From Begonia masoniana (taxonomy: Eukaryota; Streptophyta; Magnoliopsida; Cucurbitales; Begoniaceae), in contig CM039502.1 of the NCBI GenBank assembly GCA_022432975.1, forward strand, positions 77,698,181-77,762,180: a DNA stretch of 64,000 bases, in the 5' to 3' direction. The notes below the pieces were generated by a model. It did no database searches. It was not told where the DNA came from and saw only the letters and a list, made by a program, of their open reading frames with translations. The translations under genes were made by a program, and so were the position numbers. Positions within the stretch are counted from its first letter, which is position 1. Each line of letters begins with the position of its first letter. This document shows, piece by piece, positions 12,039 to 22,790 of this stretch.

Positions 12039-13112
12039 CTTATTCCTGGTCGTGGGATTTTATTCGACAAGAACACGCTTCGTCAATCGCGACGTGATTA
12101 TTTCTTTTCGGCGACGACATCTGGTCGAGTATCGATTGCAGCCGTTTGACATCCCTGGGGTGCGTTTTTTGGTTTTTCTAGACGGCTTGTTGATGTTAGT
12201 ACTCGAAGTTCTTTTCTTCTCAGGAAGAGAGGCTGCCGGAAACGACAAATAGATGCTGCCCCTTTTGAGCTTCGACTCCGGCGAAAGAATAATAATACGC
12301 CGGGTTGCCTCTTTCGAGCAAGGCCTGCTAACAACGTGGTTTCGGTGTTCTTTGAGTACCTCGCCGGCGGTTATGGGGTGAAGATTTCCTCTCTCTTTCT
12401 CTCACTCCAATTTCACAACTCCTACCTGTTTATCCTATGTATTTAACATAGAAATAACAGTTGTCTGCTCTCTCGTGTTGGGCCTGAAAAAGGTGAAAAA
12501 AGAAACTCGAATCCACCATTAGAGGCACAAGGGACAAATTTTCAAACTGGGTTTTTGTACAGAGAGAAAGAGACCTTCATCTGGGTTTCTGTTTTGGAAC
12601 TAGAAATTCATTTGCACAGGCGGCCAAACCAGAGTTCTCTAGCTGCATTCTCTGGTTTTCATCTTGGTGAGAGCACTCAATGAACATTCTAAGAGAGAAG
12701 TAGAGAGATAGAGAGAGAGAATCAAAAGGACAGTAAAAAATGGTTTTATTTGGGTTGGTTTAAAAAAGTGCTGACTTTCGGTTTGGGTTTGGGTTTGGGT
12801 TTGGGTTTGGTTTTATTTAATTTTCATGTAATGTAAGTATAGACATGTCACTAAACAAGAGCAAGTAAAACAATATTCTTTCATGATTTTATTTTTTGTA
12901 CATTATGTATATAAATTGATGTACCGAAGCTACGCTACATGAAGATTAATTAATCCATAATACATCTTAAAAACTTAAGTCTTCTAAAGTTTAAGTCTTT
13001 GGACATGTTTCTTCAAATTGTTTATATTTTTTAATTGTAATTTTATAATATTAAGAGATTTTCTTAAAATATTAAAAAAATTCTATTTAGTACAAAATTT
13101 TATTTATAATAT
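12039..13112. other. Unassigned non-coding DNA with an inverted copy of the E7 LTR tip and TTTGGG repeats
   Basis: 12048-12075 is the reverse complement, with few mismatches, of 11993-12020 in the E7 LTR (GTCGAATAAAA core), giving a ~28-bp inverted repeat around the LTR end. 12050-12370 has CpG-containing leader-like sequence without a supportable ORF. 12780-12812 is about five TTTGGG repeats. The rest is AT-rich and I see no gene. Confidence 0.5.
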
Positions 13113-13121
13113 TAAATTTAA

Positions 13122-13640
13122 GGGTAAAGTGCAATTTGACTCTTACAATTAGATGAAATGGGCAATTTATACCGTAAACTCAGATAATTGGCAAGAACAA
13201 CCTTAATATATTGATAATAGGCAATATGACCCACACCGTCCTATTTTCCATTAAAATGTCACGTTTTTTTCACGTGTCCATTTTTTTCCCGAAATACCCC
13301 TGTCTGGAGTCAGAACTAGACCAAACTGGTTCGGCTAATTCCACTCTGTTTTTAAAAAAAAAAAAAAAACCTTATTTCTCTGTCTTCACTCTTCTCCTTT
13401 CCGAGTTCCAAAAACGTGAACATCCAAGACCCCCGCCTCGCTCGCACTCGATAACTGGTTCAGCTAATTCCACTCTGTTTTTTTAAAAAAAAAAAACCTT
13501 ATTTCTCTGTCTTCACTCTTCTCCTTTCCGAGTTCCAAAAACGCGAACATCCAAGACCCCTGCCTCGCTCGCACTCGATTCTCTCTCGCTAGTCGCCAGA
13601 CGACAGTTGACAGATTGCTCACCGTTCGACCAACGAAGGT
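13122..13640 (+). repeat. MULE left terminal inverted repeat
   Basis: It matches the reverse complement of 33966-34093 (outer ~130 bp) and then of 16420-16711 (inner part, ending at the shared CCAGACGACAGTTGA). Within it a ~127-bp segment is tandemly duplicated (about 13337-13463 and 13464-13590), each copy carrying an A-run after CCACTCTG. The right TIR has a single copy, so the duplication arose in this arm. Confidence 0.88.
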
Positions 13641-15435
13641 AAGGTAAAACTTTCTCACACTTCTCGAAGAAATTTACTTACTGTAATTGCTGAAGTTCTT
13701 TGTTTTTGGAATCTGAAATTTGAACCAATAATTGTTCTGGATGTACTGCATTGCATAGTTAGAGTTTCTTAAATTCGTTGCTGTACTTCGATGTTTTTTT
13801 TTTCAGATAAAATTTACTTTGATTTTGCCAAAAAATTATATGGTGAATTTTATGCTATTATTTTGATGGTGAATTTGCTGAACTATTCTAATGATTCGAT
13901 TTTAATTAGCTAACTATAGTTGCAGGTCTCTTAACTTGAATTCTTTGGCATGTTTTAATCTATTTTGTTTACATCAATAGCTTATTCTATCAAAATTTTC
14001 CATCACCGATGAAAAAAAAAAAAGAAATCTTTGTTTACATTAATAAATCTGATTGAAATCCCTTATGTTCCAATGTTCAAAGAACAGAGGACAAAGTATT
14101 GGGTGAAGTTTTCAATTTTTAAGCATCACTGTGGCACATACAATCTGTTTGGTTCCAATATGGTTACAAATCTGTATTCTTCTCTTGCACTGAACGTATT
14201 TTTTTGATTTTATGCTTGATTTGTTTACAAATCACAGCCGCAAACTCAGAATCTATGATAATGTAATTAATCGTATTTTTTCTATTTTTCTGTATAAATT
14301 GTTTTTTTCTATTTTTATGGTCTTAACCCTTGTTCTAAGTTTTTTGCTGACAATGTAATTAATCACGTCTCAAATAAATGCATAAACATTCAACTGTCTT
14401 GTTTTTATTTTTGTGTCGGGAACCTGTTTTGTTTGTTATCTACATTGTTTAGGCTTGCATTTGTGCTGTGATTCTATTTGTTAAAATGTTTAAACGTGTA
14501 TTAAGTTATTTAGAATTTAAATACCCAAACTGTCATGTTTAACCGAGTTGAATCTATGTAACCTTGCAGGGAAGAAAATGAACATATTTTCAGCCTCCTT
14601 ATCCAATGATGACGGTTCTCAAGTTGGTGAAGCAGGGGATCCAATTCATGTAGATGAGGCAGCTGTTGGTGAAGCAGGGGATCCAATTCATATTCCGATT
14701 CCATCAGTTTCAGCCTCCTTATCCGATAACAAGTTTTCAGCCGCTGAATTCAATAATACGATGTATTTAAACATGCTTTTAGTCACAGATCGAAGTGTGA
14801 GCTAACGTTGAACAATCTAAGCGAGTCATTCAACGCCTTCATCTTACCAGCACGTGATAAACTGATTGTGACCATGATAGAATTGATAAGATCAACTATA
14901 ATGACAAGAATTTGCAAGAATATGGATATGGTTGGGATATGGATATGTCATAATGTTCGATTATGGATATGTAGTTGGATATGGATTATGGACATGTATT
15001 TTATAATGTTCAATTATGGATATATAGTTGGATATAGATCATGGACATGTATTTCATAATGTTCGATTATGGATATGTAGTTCGATATGGATTATGGATA
15101 TGTATTTTATAATGTTAGTTGGATATGATTATGGAATGGATTTGGATGTGATATGGATATTTTTGTGGATAGCCGGATATATTTACATTTTGTATATAGA
15201 TAGATTTGCGTATCATCAATTCGAAAATGATGAATAGGAAACGGATGTCATGGAAAATTTCATTATAGCTGGATATAAACTGCACAGTTATTACCATACG
15301 AGTCGACTAAAACAATTGATACAAACTGATCAATAATATTGTAGTAGTGAGACCCCATAATACCAAGAACCATAATATATCCCTTTACAGCTGCGCATTC
15401 TTTGATTTAGGTTCTTCGAGTCCTCCTGCAGCTTG
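13641..15435. other. MULE interior, non-coding with small repeats
   Basis: AT-rich sequence without a recognisable gene. A short frame at 14548-14805 contains two copies of a GEAGDPIH-encoding repeat and a repeated SASLS segment. I recognise no family and do not call it a gene. The 53-bp minisatellite at 14955-15118 is listed separately. Confidence 0.5.
14955..15118. repeat. 53-bp minisatellite, about three copies
   Basis: Units begin GTTCGATTATGGATATGTAG or a close variant at about 14955, 15008 and 15061, followed by a partial fourth copy. They are rich in GGATATGG words. The run lies inside the MULE interior and produces spurious overlapping open frames. Confidence 0.85.
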
Positions 15436-15850
15436 TTTGAGTCTTGATTCAGCACCTGCGACTCTTGCTTCACCTTCGTCAAGTCTAGATTGTAAAATGT
15501 TAAACACATTCTTCTGTCTCTCTCCTAATGATTTCTTCGTACCAGGAAAAGAAGTTGCATCCCCTTACGCTTCCCTGAAAAAGTATCAACCGTTATTTAC
15601 AGTAAAAATTTATGCATCAATTATGACAACGAATAAAAATTTACCTTAAACTTCAGACAAGAAACCTTCGTCCAGGATTCTTCCGTGTCCATGCTGTTCG
15701 CATTGCTGCTCTTACGTTGCAATAAAATCTAATTTGAAACATGGAATCTCCATTATTTGTTGAAATTTCGTCTCCAGCAATTTGAATGTCTAAAGTGGCT
15801 GATGTTTGTCCATTTCTACACCTCCTCATCCTTCTCTCCTGTACTTTCAC
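15436..15850 (-). pseudogene. GRF-type zinc-finger gene fragment in the MULE
   Basis: The minus-strand frame at 15850-15653 contains AMRTAWTRKNPGRRF, the conserved first half of the GRF zinc finger. After a GT-AG-like gap (about 15640 to 15583) a second segment encodes GCNFFSWYEE, the usual second half. One base appears lost just after GRRF, which puts the expected cysteine out of frame. GRF-type small proteins of plants bind nucleic acid and are often spread by transposons. The fragment is broken and carried by the MULE. It could be captured host sequence or an old MULE ORF. Confidence 0.55.
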
Positions 15851-15927
15851 AGCTTAAAACAAAAGTAAAAAACCAAATAATGATAAATAAAAGCAACAGC
15901 CTCTCTACCATTCGTTAGCACTTATCC

Positions 15928-16155
15928 ATGGGTCGCTGTTCCTTCTTTATTTTTGCCATTTTGCTGCTGTTTTCTTCATCAATGTGCTTGGCAAATATTG
16001 TGACTCACAAGCATCAGTTTGTTGTATGCTTCTCATTTCTCATCTCTCATCTCTTTGATATGAGATTAGTCTATGTATGTCACGCTCACACCTATATATG
16101 TAATATATATGCATTGAATGAAACGATATAGATTCAAGCTACACCAGCTCAACTC
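15928..16155 (+). pseudogene. Captured laccase-like exon 1 plus start of exon 2
   Basis: The ATG at 15928 opens a 32-codon exon encoding a classic secretory signal peptide (hydrophobic FFIFAILLLFSS core) followed by THKHQFV. A phase-0 GT donor lies at 16024. After a 108-bp intron with a TATAG acceptor, 16132 continues with ATTCAAGCTACACCAGCTC (IQATPAQL). An exon 1 that ends at a His-rich FV followed by QxTP is the pattern of plant laccases, multicopper oxidases of lignin metabolism. Nothing of the copper-binding domains follows, so this is a captured fragment. It may drive secretion in a chimera but no partner ORF is visible. Confidence 0.5.
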
Positions 16156-16419
16156 AAAAAACACAGCAGACAAAATAAGGACAGAAAATGGACTTCAGCA
16201 AATTGTTATCAATATTCAGCGAGATTAGAAACAGCCAAATTAGAACTAGATATGCCACAATTGAGAAATACGGTAAAAAATTAACAAAAACAAAGAACTA
16301 AAATAGCCTCCAGGTTCGGCTCTGATACCGCAGAAACAACCCATAAATGCATAAGATGATGAAGAATGGGTTTCAGAGGAAGAGCTATGCGATATACTTA
16401 CTGAAAGGTTGCCAGAAGC
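16156..16419. other. MULE interior between laccase fragment and right TIR
   Basis: No gene. 16316-16327 contains GGCTCTGATACC, similar to a retrotransposon primer site in minus orientation, but no LTR ends or target duplication adjoin it. Confidence 0.4.
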
Positions 16420-16711
16420 TTGGCGAGCGGCGGGTGATCTATCAACTGTCGTCTGGTGACTGGCGAGAGAGAGTCGAGCGTGAGCAAGGCAAGGGTCTCG
16501 GGAGAGAGAGAGAGAGAGCTGAAGGTCGGGGGTCTCGGACGTTCGCGTTTCTGGCACTCAGAAAGGAGCAGAGTAAAGATAGAGGAATATAATTTAAAAA
16601 AAAAATAAAGTGGAATTAGCCGAACTGGTCCGGTCAGGTTCTAACTCCATGCAAGGGCATTCCGGGAAGAAAAAATAGACACGTGAAAAAAATATGATAT
16701 TTTAACAGAAA
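16420..16711 (-). repeat. MULE right TIR, inner part
   Basis: The reverse complement matches 13240-13635 of the left TIR, including the ATTCCACT/poly-T block and CCAGACGACAGTTGA. It ends at AGAAA (16707-16711), the first copy of the E2 target duplication. The TIR resumes at 33966. Confidence 0.88.
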
Positions 16712-17915
16712 TGTAAATGCAAAGATTTTGCATATAAGTTGGCAATGATTTTTTGGCAATATATATATATATGGCGATAATATATTTTTTCAAATTGATA
16801 ATTTATTTCTTGGTAATCAAGAAATAATACATTCTGATTATTGGATGGCGTCCTATTAACAATCATGAAGATTCTGTAAAAGAGAAAAATAAGGAAACAA
16901 GAATATTAGAAAAGTTATTGATAGGCACTTGCTTTTTGGAAAACTTTTATTTGGTAAGTCGTTTTGATGGTAATTTAGCCAAATCTGCTGGGCTTCGAGT
17001 TCCCATGATTAATGGGATGATTTCCTAATTTTTTGGGCGAATATCTGATTTGTTGGAGATACTTTCCTAAAGTGTCACACGGTGTGTCACACAACTGATT
17101 TGTTAAGATTTTTTTTCTTTAATTCTTGCGGCGTCATATCCAATTTGGTAACTATTCTGAATCGATGATATGGAAGTTACCAAGGTTATTTAAAGCTTTC
17201 ATTTTCTGTGAAAGCTGATTGACGACGGAGTTTTGATTTTCGCGTGAGAAGGTTTCTTCGTTTTTCTGAGTCGTCGCTTTTCTTTCACTCCCTAGGTTTC
17301 TGCGTATGGGTTTCTGATTGTTTTACACACTCGACCTAATCTATGAATTTCATCGTTTTATTGAGTGTGTTGATTATTGCATCCAAAGACTTCGATCTGG
17401 TGTTCCAAGAGGTGTCCCAGGAAGCAATATTCTTTGTTCTTCATTGAAGCTCAGTCTCGGGAGAAGGTTGCATCCGAACTCGGGAGGAGTTCTGTTTCTT
17501 AGACAATGGGAGTTTGTCGTTCTTGATCGTGGGCGAGGGGATCTTGCCATAACAAGGATTCTGGGAGGAATCAACAACAAGGGGATCTTGTTATTATCTA
17601 GATCTCGGGAGAGGTCGATCTAAAGTCGAGGGGATCTCGCAAAAACAGTTTCCTTGAAAAAGTTACCTAGAGGCGGCGACAAAGATAAGAGGAGTTCTTT
17701 ATTTGTATAAGTCCGATTGTCTTGTAACTTTGTAAACTCAAAGAAATATTTTTATATCTGGGCGTGGCCCCGCAGACGTAGGCTGGTTGCCAAACTGCGC
17801 TACCAACCTCCTGTGTCATTTATTTCCACATTTTTATATTGTCCATCATTGCATTAAAAATCGGTGTCACACGAGGATCCTTGTGTGACATCGCATAACT
17901 GATCTTAAACTTTTA
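16712..17915 (+). repeat. E2 5' LTR
   Basis: 1204 bp, TG...TA; the terminal CA of the 3' LTR is TA here by one transition. It includes paired motifs at 17072-17093 and 17399-17420 and a near-perfect 26-bp dyad at 17865-17890. A related solo LTR lies at 61845-63002 in the opposite orientation. Confidence 0.9.
17865..17890. promoter_or_regulatory. Dyad TGTCACAC..GGATCC..GTGTGACA near the E2 LTR end
   Basis: Two inverted TGTCACAC half-sites are separated by ten bases centred on GGATCC. The only mispaired positions are the two GA/TT columns. The structure recurs in the 3' LTR at about 33907-33932. In the solo LTR at 61865-61894 it appears as TTGGTGTC...GACACCAA. Location just inside the LTR terminus suggests a protein-binding or RNA structural role. 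The role is not known. Confidence 0.7.
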
Positions 17916-17917
17916 AT

Positions 17918-17929
17918 TGGTATCAGAGC
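17918..17929 (+). other. E2 primer binding site
   Basis: TGGTATCAGAGC, the initiator tRNA-Met primer site, lies two bases after the 5' LTR. Confidence 0.95.
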
Positions 17930-19074
17930 GGGTCACTTATGTTTCTTAAGCGGGATTCGCGGGACAAGATCATAGTTCGTGTGCGATGGATTCTATGAAA
18001 GAAGGAGGTTCTACAATGCGTCTGCCATTGTTGGATGGAAGTAATTATGCATATTGGAAGGCAAGGATAAGGGCATTCATTAAAGCTATTAACGAGAAGG
18101 CTTGGAGATCTATTTTAACAGGTTGAAATCCTCCTATGTGTACTGATGCAGATGGTGTTATTTCTCCTAAGCCGGAAGAAGATTGGTCAGTAAATGAGGA
18201 TGCTTTGGCAAATAGTAATTCGAAAGCTCTCAATGCTATCTTCAATGGTGTTGATCCAATACAGTTCAAACTCATCTCTACATGTGAATCGGCAAAGAGG
18301 GCATGAGAAATTCTTCAAACCACCTATGAAGGAACATCTACGGTAAAGTTGTCCAAAATGCAAATGTTAACCACTCGATTTGAGAATTTGAAGATGCAGG
18401 AAGATGAGACTAGTGGCGAGTTCAACGCCAAACTATGTGACATAGCAAATGAAGCGTTTGCTCTCGGTGAGATGATTTTCGAAGAAAAACTTGTGCGAAA
18501 AACTCTACGGTCTTTGCCACAAAGATTTGCCTATAAAGTTACTGCCATTGAAGAAGCCAAAGATATGTCTAAAATGAAGATAGAAGAGTTGATGGGATCT
18601 CTCAAAACTTTCGAAATGAATCTTGGAGGAGAGATCGAAATTAAGAAGGCAAAGGGAGTTGCTTTTAAAATAGAGGTACAGAATTACAACGAGCATGATG
18701 AAGATGACTTGGAGGAATCACTAGCCCTACTTTCGAAGAATTTCAGCAGAGTTATGAAGAGATTTGGAAGAAATACTCGCGGTGTCAAGCAGGGTGTCAC
18801 AAACTTCAAAAATGGTTCTTCAAGCAACAAGAAGCACAGAGAAGAAACATATGTGTCTGATCAACCATTAAAGAATAAAGGCATTCAGTGTAGAGAATGT
18901 GAAGGATTTGGGCATATACAAGCAGAATGTGCTAATACCTTGAAGAAAAAGAAGAATTCTCTGAATGCAACCCGGAGTGAGAATGAGTCAGAGAAGGAAA
19001 ATGAATTTCAGAGCAATCATGTGGCGCTCGTCGGAAAGGCAGAATGTGAAGAAAAAGGCAGTGTTATACGCGGT

Positions 19075-21480
19075 TGTAATACCCAGCTTTTCTGGATATT
19101 ATTATTTTAATGTATAATGGTATTTTCGTAAATATGTCAAATCAAGCCCGTTTTACAAAAAGAAAGCTTTTTATAATCTTAGAGATTAATAAGAATTTTA
19201 AGAAATTTACGAGAATTTTCGGAGCAGTAACGCTATATTTCGAGTAATTACATTTCTCGTAATATAAAGGACATTTTAGTAAAAATAGTAAACGTGGTCC
19301 GATTTGCGAACGGACAGTTTCGATAAATCCAAAATAATGAGTTGGACTTATGGGTGAAATAAGGAAGTTTGGAGAAACTAAATCGCTAGTCAATAAACGA
19401 AACAATGGACGAAACAAATAGAAAATATGAGGAAGGGCAAAATGGTCATTAAGCAATTAAATTTATAAATAAGACAAATGCCTTAATCGATTTTCATTGT
19501 TTGAAAATCGATTTCCAAAGAACCAAAAATTCTCCTCTCCCTCTCGGCTTCTCCTCTATGCCCGCGACGAGTTCTCAACGCCGACCTCCGTTCTTCCTCC
19601 CGATCGTCTCGTTTCCTTTACGCTCCTTCCTCCAATCGACGCTTTAGGTATGATTCTATAGTTTTAGAGCGTTAAATTCCGAGTTTCGTAGAGTTTATCG
19701 TTAGGGTTTTCGTTTAGGGTTTCGATAAAAAATGTCGATTTAGGGTTCGTAATTAATAAGTTTATGGTGTTTAAGGATATAAAGAATATATTGGACGTTA
19801 TTGGACTAATCTATTTGATTTAGGAAAAATGTTATAATTTGTGAAATTTCGAGATTTTAGGGAAAACTCGTAAATTAGGAATTGTGGTGCCGAGCGTAAT
19901 TTGCTCGAATAAATAGCTCAATAAATTAGATTAGAACTTTAGGAAGTTCCTTAGTTAAGGTTTTGTAAATTTGGACGATCGATAGTTGAAACTCGTTTTA
20001 ACTTCGATATTATGTTTTTGCCTCAGACAAACAACGCTCGTGGATGGAGCTTGAGCTGCTTTGGACACGAGGTAAGTTCTCGTGATCTTCTCTGGCCGAT
20101 TTGGCCTACACCGTACGTCGAAGTCGTCTCGAGGAGTTTTGGTGATGCGTTTATTTAAATTGTTTTGGTTGGGTAGTTAGGTTAGTCGTTTATAGGTTAT
20201 GTTTGTTTATCGTCTTGATGGTACACATGCTGGTTGTTCTCTTTGTGCATTTGACTGCTCATACATCGCATCTGTTAAAGCATCTGTTTAAAAGAACGAA
20301 CGAAATGAATCTACGTAATCTGTTATCTGATCACGGCGAGGTGGTTTAGACCTCGGTGACATTCTGTCTGCGACCTAATTAAAATGTAAAATGAACCAAC
20401 GAAATCTACGTAATCTGTATCTAGTCACGGCGAGGTGGTTTAGACCTCGGTGACAATCTGTCTGCAACCTAATGAATCTGAATCTGAATCTGTTATCTGC
20501 ATGTTTTATGAATGACACACGCATCTGCACGCATCTGCATTTACGAGAGCTTGCTGAGATTTTTATCTCATAGTTTGTCTGTATGGTGTAGGTGACATTG
20601 AGGCAGGTGAGGATGAGATCCCTCCACCTGAGGAATGAGGCAGTTGACGGAGGATGGCCTACGGTGGTGTGCTGGCGCAGTCGATGCTTGACCCGACCCA
20701 TGGGGAAGTATGTATAGGTTTTGGGGTTTTTGGGATGTTTTGGGCTGATGGTTGTATAGATATTTTAGGATGCTTGGTTCTGATAGTTGATTAGTTGATA
20801 GACTGATGTTTTAACGTTTTATAAACTATTTTTACACAAAACGTTTTGTTAAAGCTTTTATTTGCATGCTATGGAGATGTTGGAATGGTTTTTAGGTTTA
20901 TTAAGGATATGCTCGATTTTTAGAGCTATCCACGCAGTTGGATTTCGCAAAGTCCGCTGCAAACTGGTTGAGATTAAGTTATAAGTTCATTGTGTTATTG
21001 ATGAGAAAATTGTGTGAAGATGCAGGTGGTTTACTCTCTGGAATCGGATTCCAGAGAGCATGTTATTCAATTAAACAGGTTGCCAGAAGGAGTGGCGAAT
21101 GATCACAGGAGGCGATCGCTGCTCGCTGCAGCAATGCAGCGATTGATCGCTGCAATGCTGCAGCGATTGATCGCTGGGGCAATTGTGGCCCTCAGCGATC
21201 GATCTCCTGATTTAGGAGATTGATCGCTGCCCCCTGTTTGTCACGGCTTGGATAGTTTTGCCCTCCCATGTTTTGATGATTGTTGTATTTGTTTCATTTG
21301 TTTTATTAAACGTTATATCTAGTTTTAATAAATTGAATTGAAATATGTTTTAAATGAATTTTGATTTCGATTCTGGTTTCGATTTCGGTTTAGTTTCCGT
21401 CTAGATTTTATTTAAAGTATAGAGAAAAAAAAATTCTAAAATATGTACGGGAAATTGGGTACAGTATTAGGGTCGTGACA
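19075..21480 (+). repeat. E4 5' LTR
   Basis: 2406 bp. It contains a duplicated ~90-bp block (about 20305-20470, GGCGAGGTGGTTTAGACCTCGGTGAC twice) and the palindromic cluster at 21110-21225. Confidence 0.93.
21110..21225. repeat. GCAGCGATNGATCGCTGC palindrome cluster in E4 5' LTR
   Basis: Several overlapping AGCGATCG/CGATCGCT words form palindromes, e.g. around 21134-21155 and 21190-21230. The 3' LTR equivalent (26617-26762) carries additional units, making the arrays of the two LTRs differ in length while flanking DNA is nearly identical. Confidence 0.8.
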
Positions 21481-21485
21481 ATTTA

Positions 21486-21497
21486 TGGTATCAGAGC
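21486..21497 (+). other. E4 primer binding site
   Basis: TGGTATCAGAGC, five bases past the LTR end at 21480, followed by CCCCCGGG as in initiator tRNA-Met. Confidence 0.92.
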
Positions 21498-21648
21498 CCC
21501 CGGGTTTAAAAATCGGTTCTGTAGACTGCTCGACTGCACAGCCACTACGCGGACATTCTTCATCAACTGTGAGTATGTTTATAGTTTTATTTGATTTCAG
21601 TTTCTTAGAGATGTTTGCATTTAACTTTTATAGGAGTTATTTATAATT

Positions 21649-22790
21649 ATGGTGCGTCGAGGAAACGATCGAGATGACCGAGACGATACGATAGATACCC
21701 TCAAGGACTTCATTGCTCAACAGTCTCAACATATGGAGCGACAGGCTCAACAGATGGAGAGACAGTCTCAATAGTTGGGCACCCTTATTGACCGAGAGGG
21801 CGTTAGAGCTCGGGAGACAGCTATTTTGGGAAACCGTGGGATGGAGAGATTTCAGAAGCTCCAGCCCCTATCTTTAACGGACAGTCTACGGATCCCTCTT
21901 CAGCCGAAGAGTGGATTCGCACCATGGAGGACATGCTGGCATATGCTAGCATTGAGGACGGAGAGAGGGTTGCTTTGGTGAGTTACCACTTAGCATTAGA
22001 TGCCCGATTTTGGTGGGATTCTATCAAGGCGACCACCGATGTGACGATTATGGGCTGGGAACGATTCAGAGAGTTGTTTTACGACAAGTATTTCAGCCAT
22101 ACCGTACGAGAGGCGAAAATGGTCCAGTTTATGCAGTTACGGCAGGTCAATTCTATTGCCGAGTACGTGAGGAAGTTTGAAGCCCTTTCTCGATTCGCGC
22201 CACATCAGGTCAGCGTTAACGAGGACAAGGTACGCCGATTTTTACAGGGACTTAGTCAGGAGTTCCGGATGCGCTTTACTATATCTGGGGTGCAAAATGT
22301 ATCGTACGACGAGATAGTGGCCAGGGCGCTTGATATTGAGGCCGTTGATCTGAGTTATGTCAAACCGAGGGAGCCAGCTAGGGGCTTCTTTCGTGAGATC
22401 CAGCCTCAACCCCGAAATGAAGATTGGCAGCCACGGGGACAACCACAGCAACAACAGAGAGGTGTTAAAAGGCTGTATGTGGGAAATAATGACCAGGGTA
22501 AGGGTAAGCAGGTACAAGGGGTTTCACAAATGCCTTGGTGCCCTAAGTGCCAGAAAGAACATGGTGGCGAGTGCCGGGTTGGCACGAACAAATGTTTTAG
22601 GTGTGGCGGAGCTGACCACTTCGTCAAAGATTGCCCAAAGCCCGGCCGAGATCAGTCAGACAATGATCGGAGGAGGACTATGCCAAGGATTTTTGCATTC
22701 ATCGAGCCTGGTGACATCGATGATGGGGCCCAGCCTCCTCTTATTACAGGTACTGTCTTAATTGCTTGTATGACGGTATGTTTATGTTAA
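21649..22790 (+). pseudogene. E4 gag (Retrotrans_gag plus CCHC knuckle)
   Basis: The ATG at 21649 opens a Gln-rich N-terminus that meets TAG at 21772 and a frameshift around 21850-21920. The frame open from 21924 to 22790 encodes the retrotransposon gag core (ALDARFWWDSIKA, WERFRELFYDKYF, EYVRKFEALSRFAP, RRFLQGLSQEFR) and a zinc knuckle CFRCGGADHFVKDC (about 22590). The frame ends GTVLIACMTVCLC. GTVLI is where gypsy elements normally enter protease, so the pol deletion begins right at the gag-protease boundary. Confidence 0.9.

Noticed and set aside
12780..12812. TTTGGG repeats as interstitial telomere
   Set aside because: The plant telomere unit is TTTAGGG; five TTTGGG units are better called a microsatellite.
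14808..15237. Met/Trp/Ile-rich open frames
   Set aside because: They are translations of the 53-bp minisatellite.
16312..16330. Primer-site-like GGCTCTGATACC as sign of another LTR element
   Set aside because: No LTR ends, no target duplication and no gag nearby; it lies in MULE interior.
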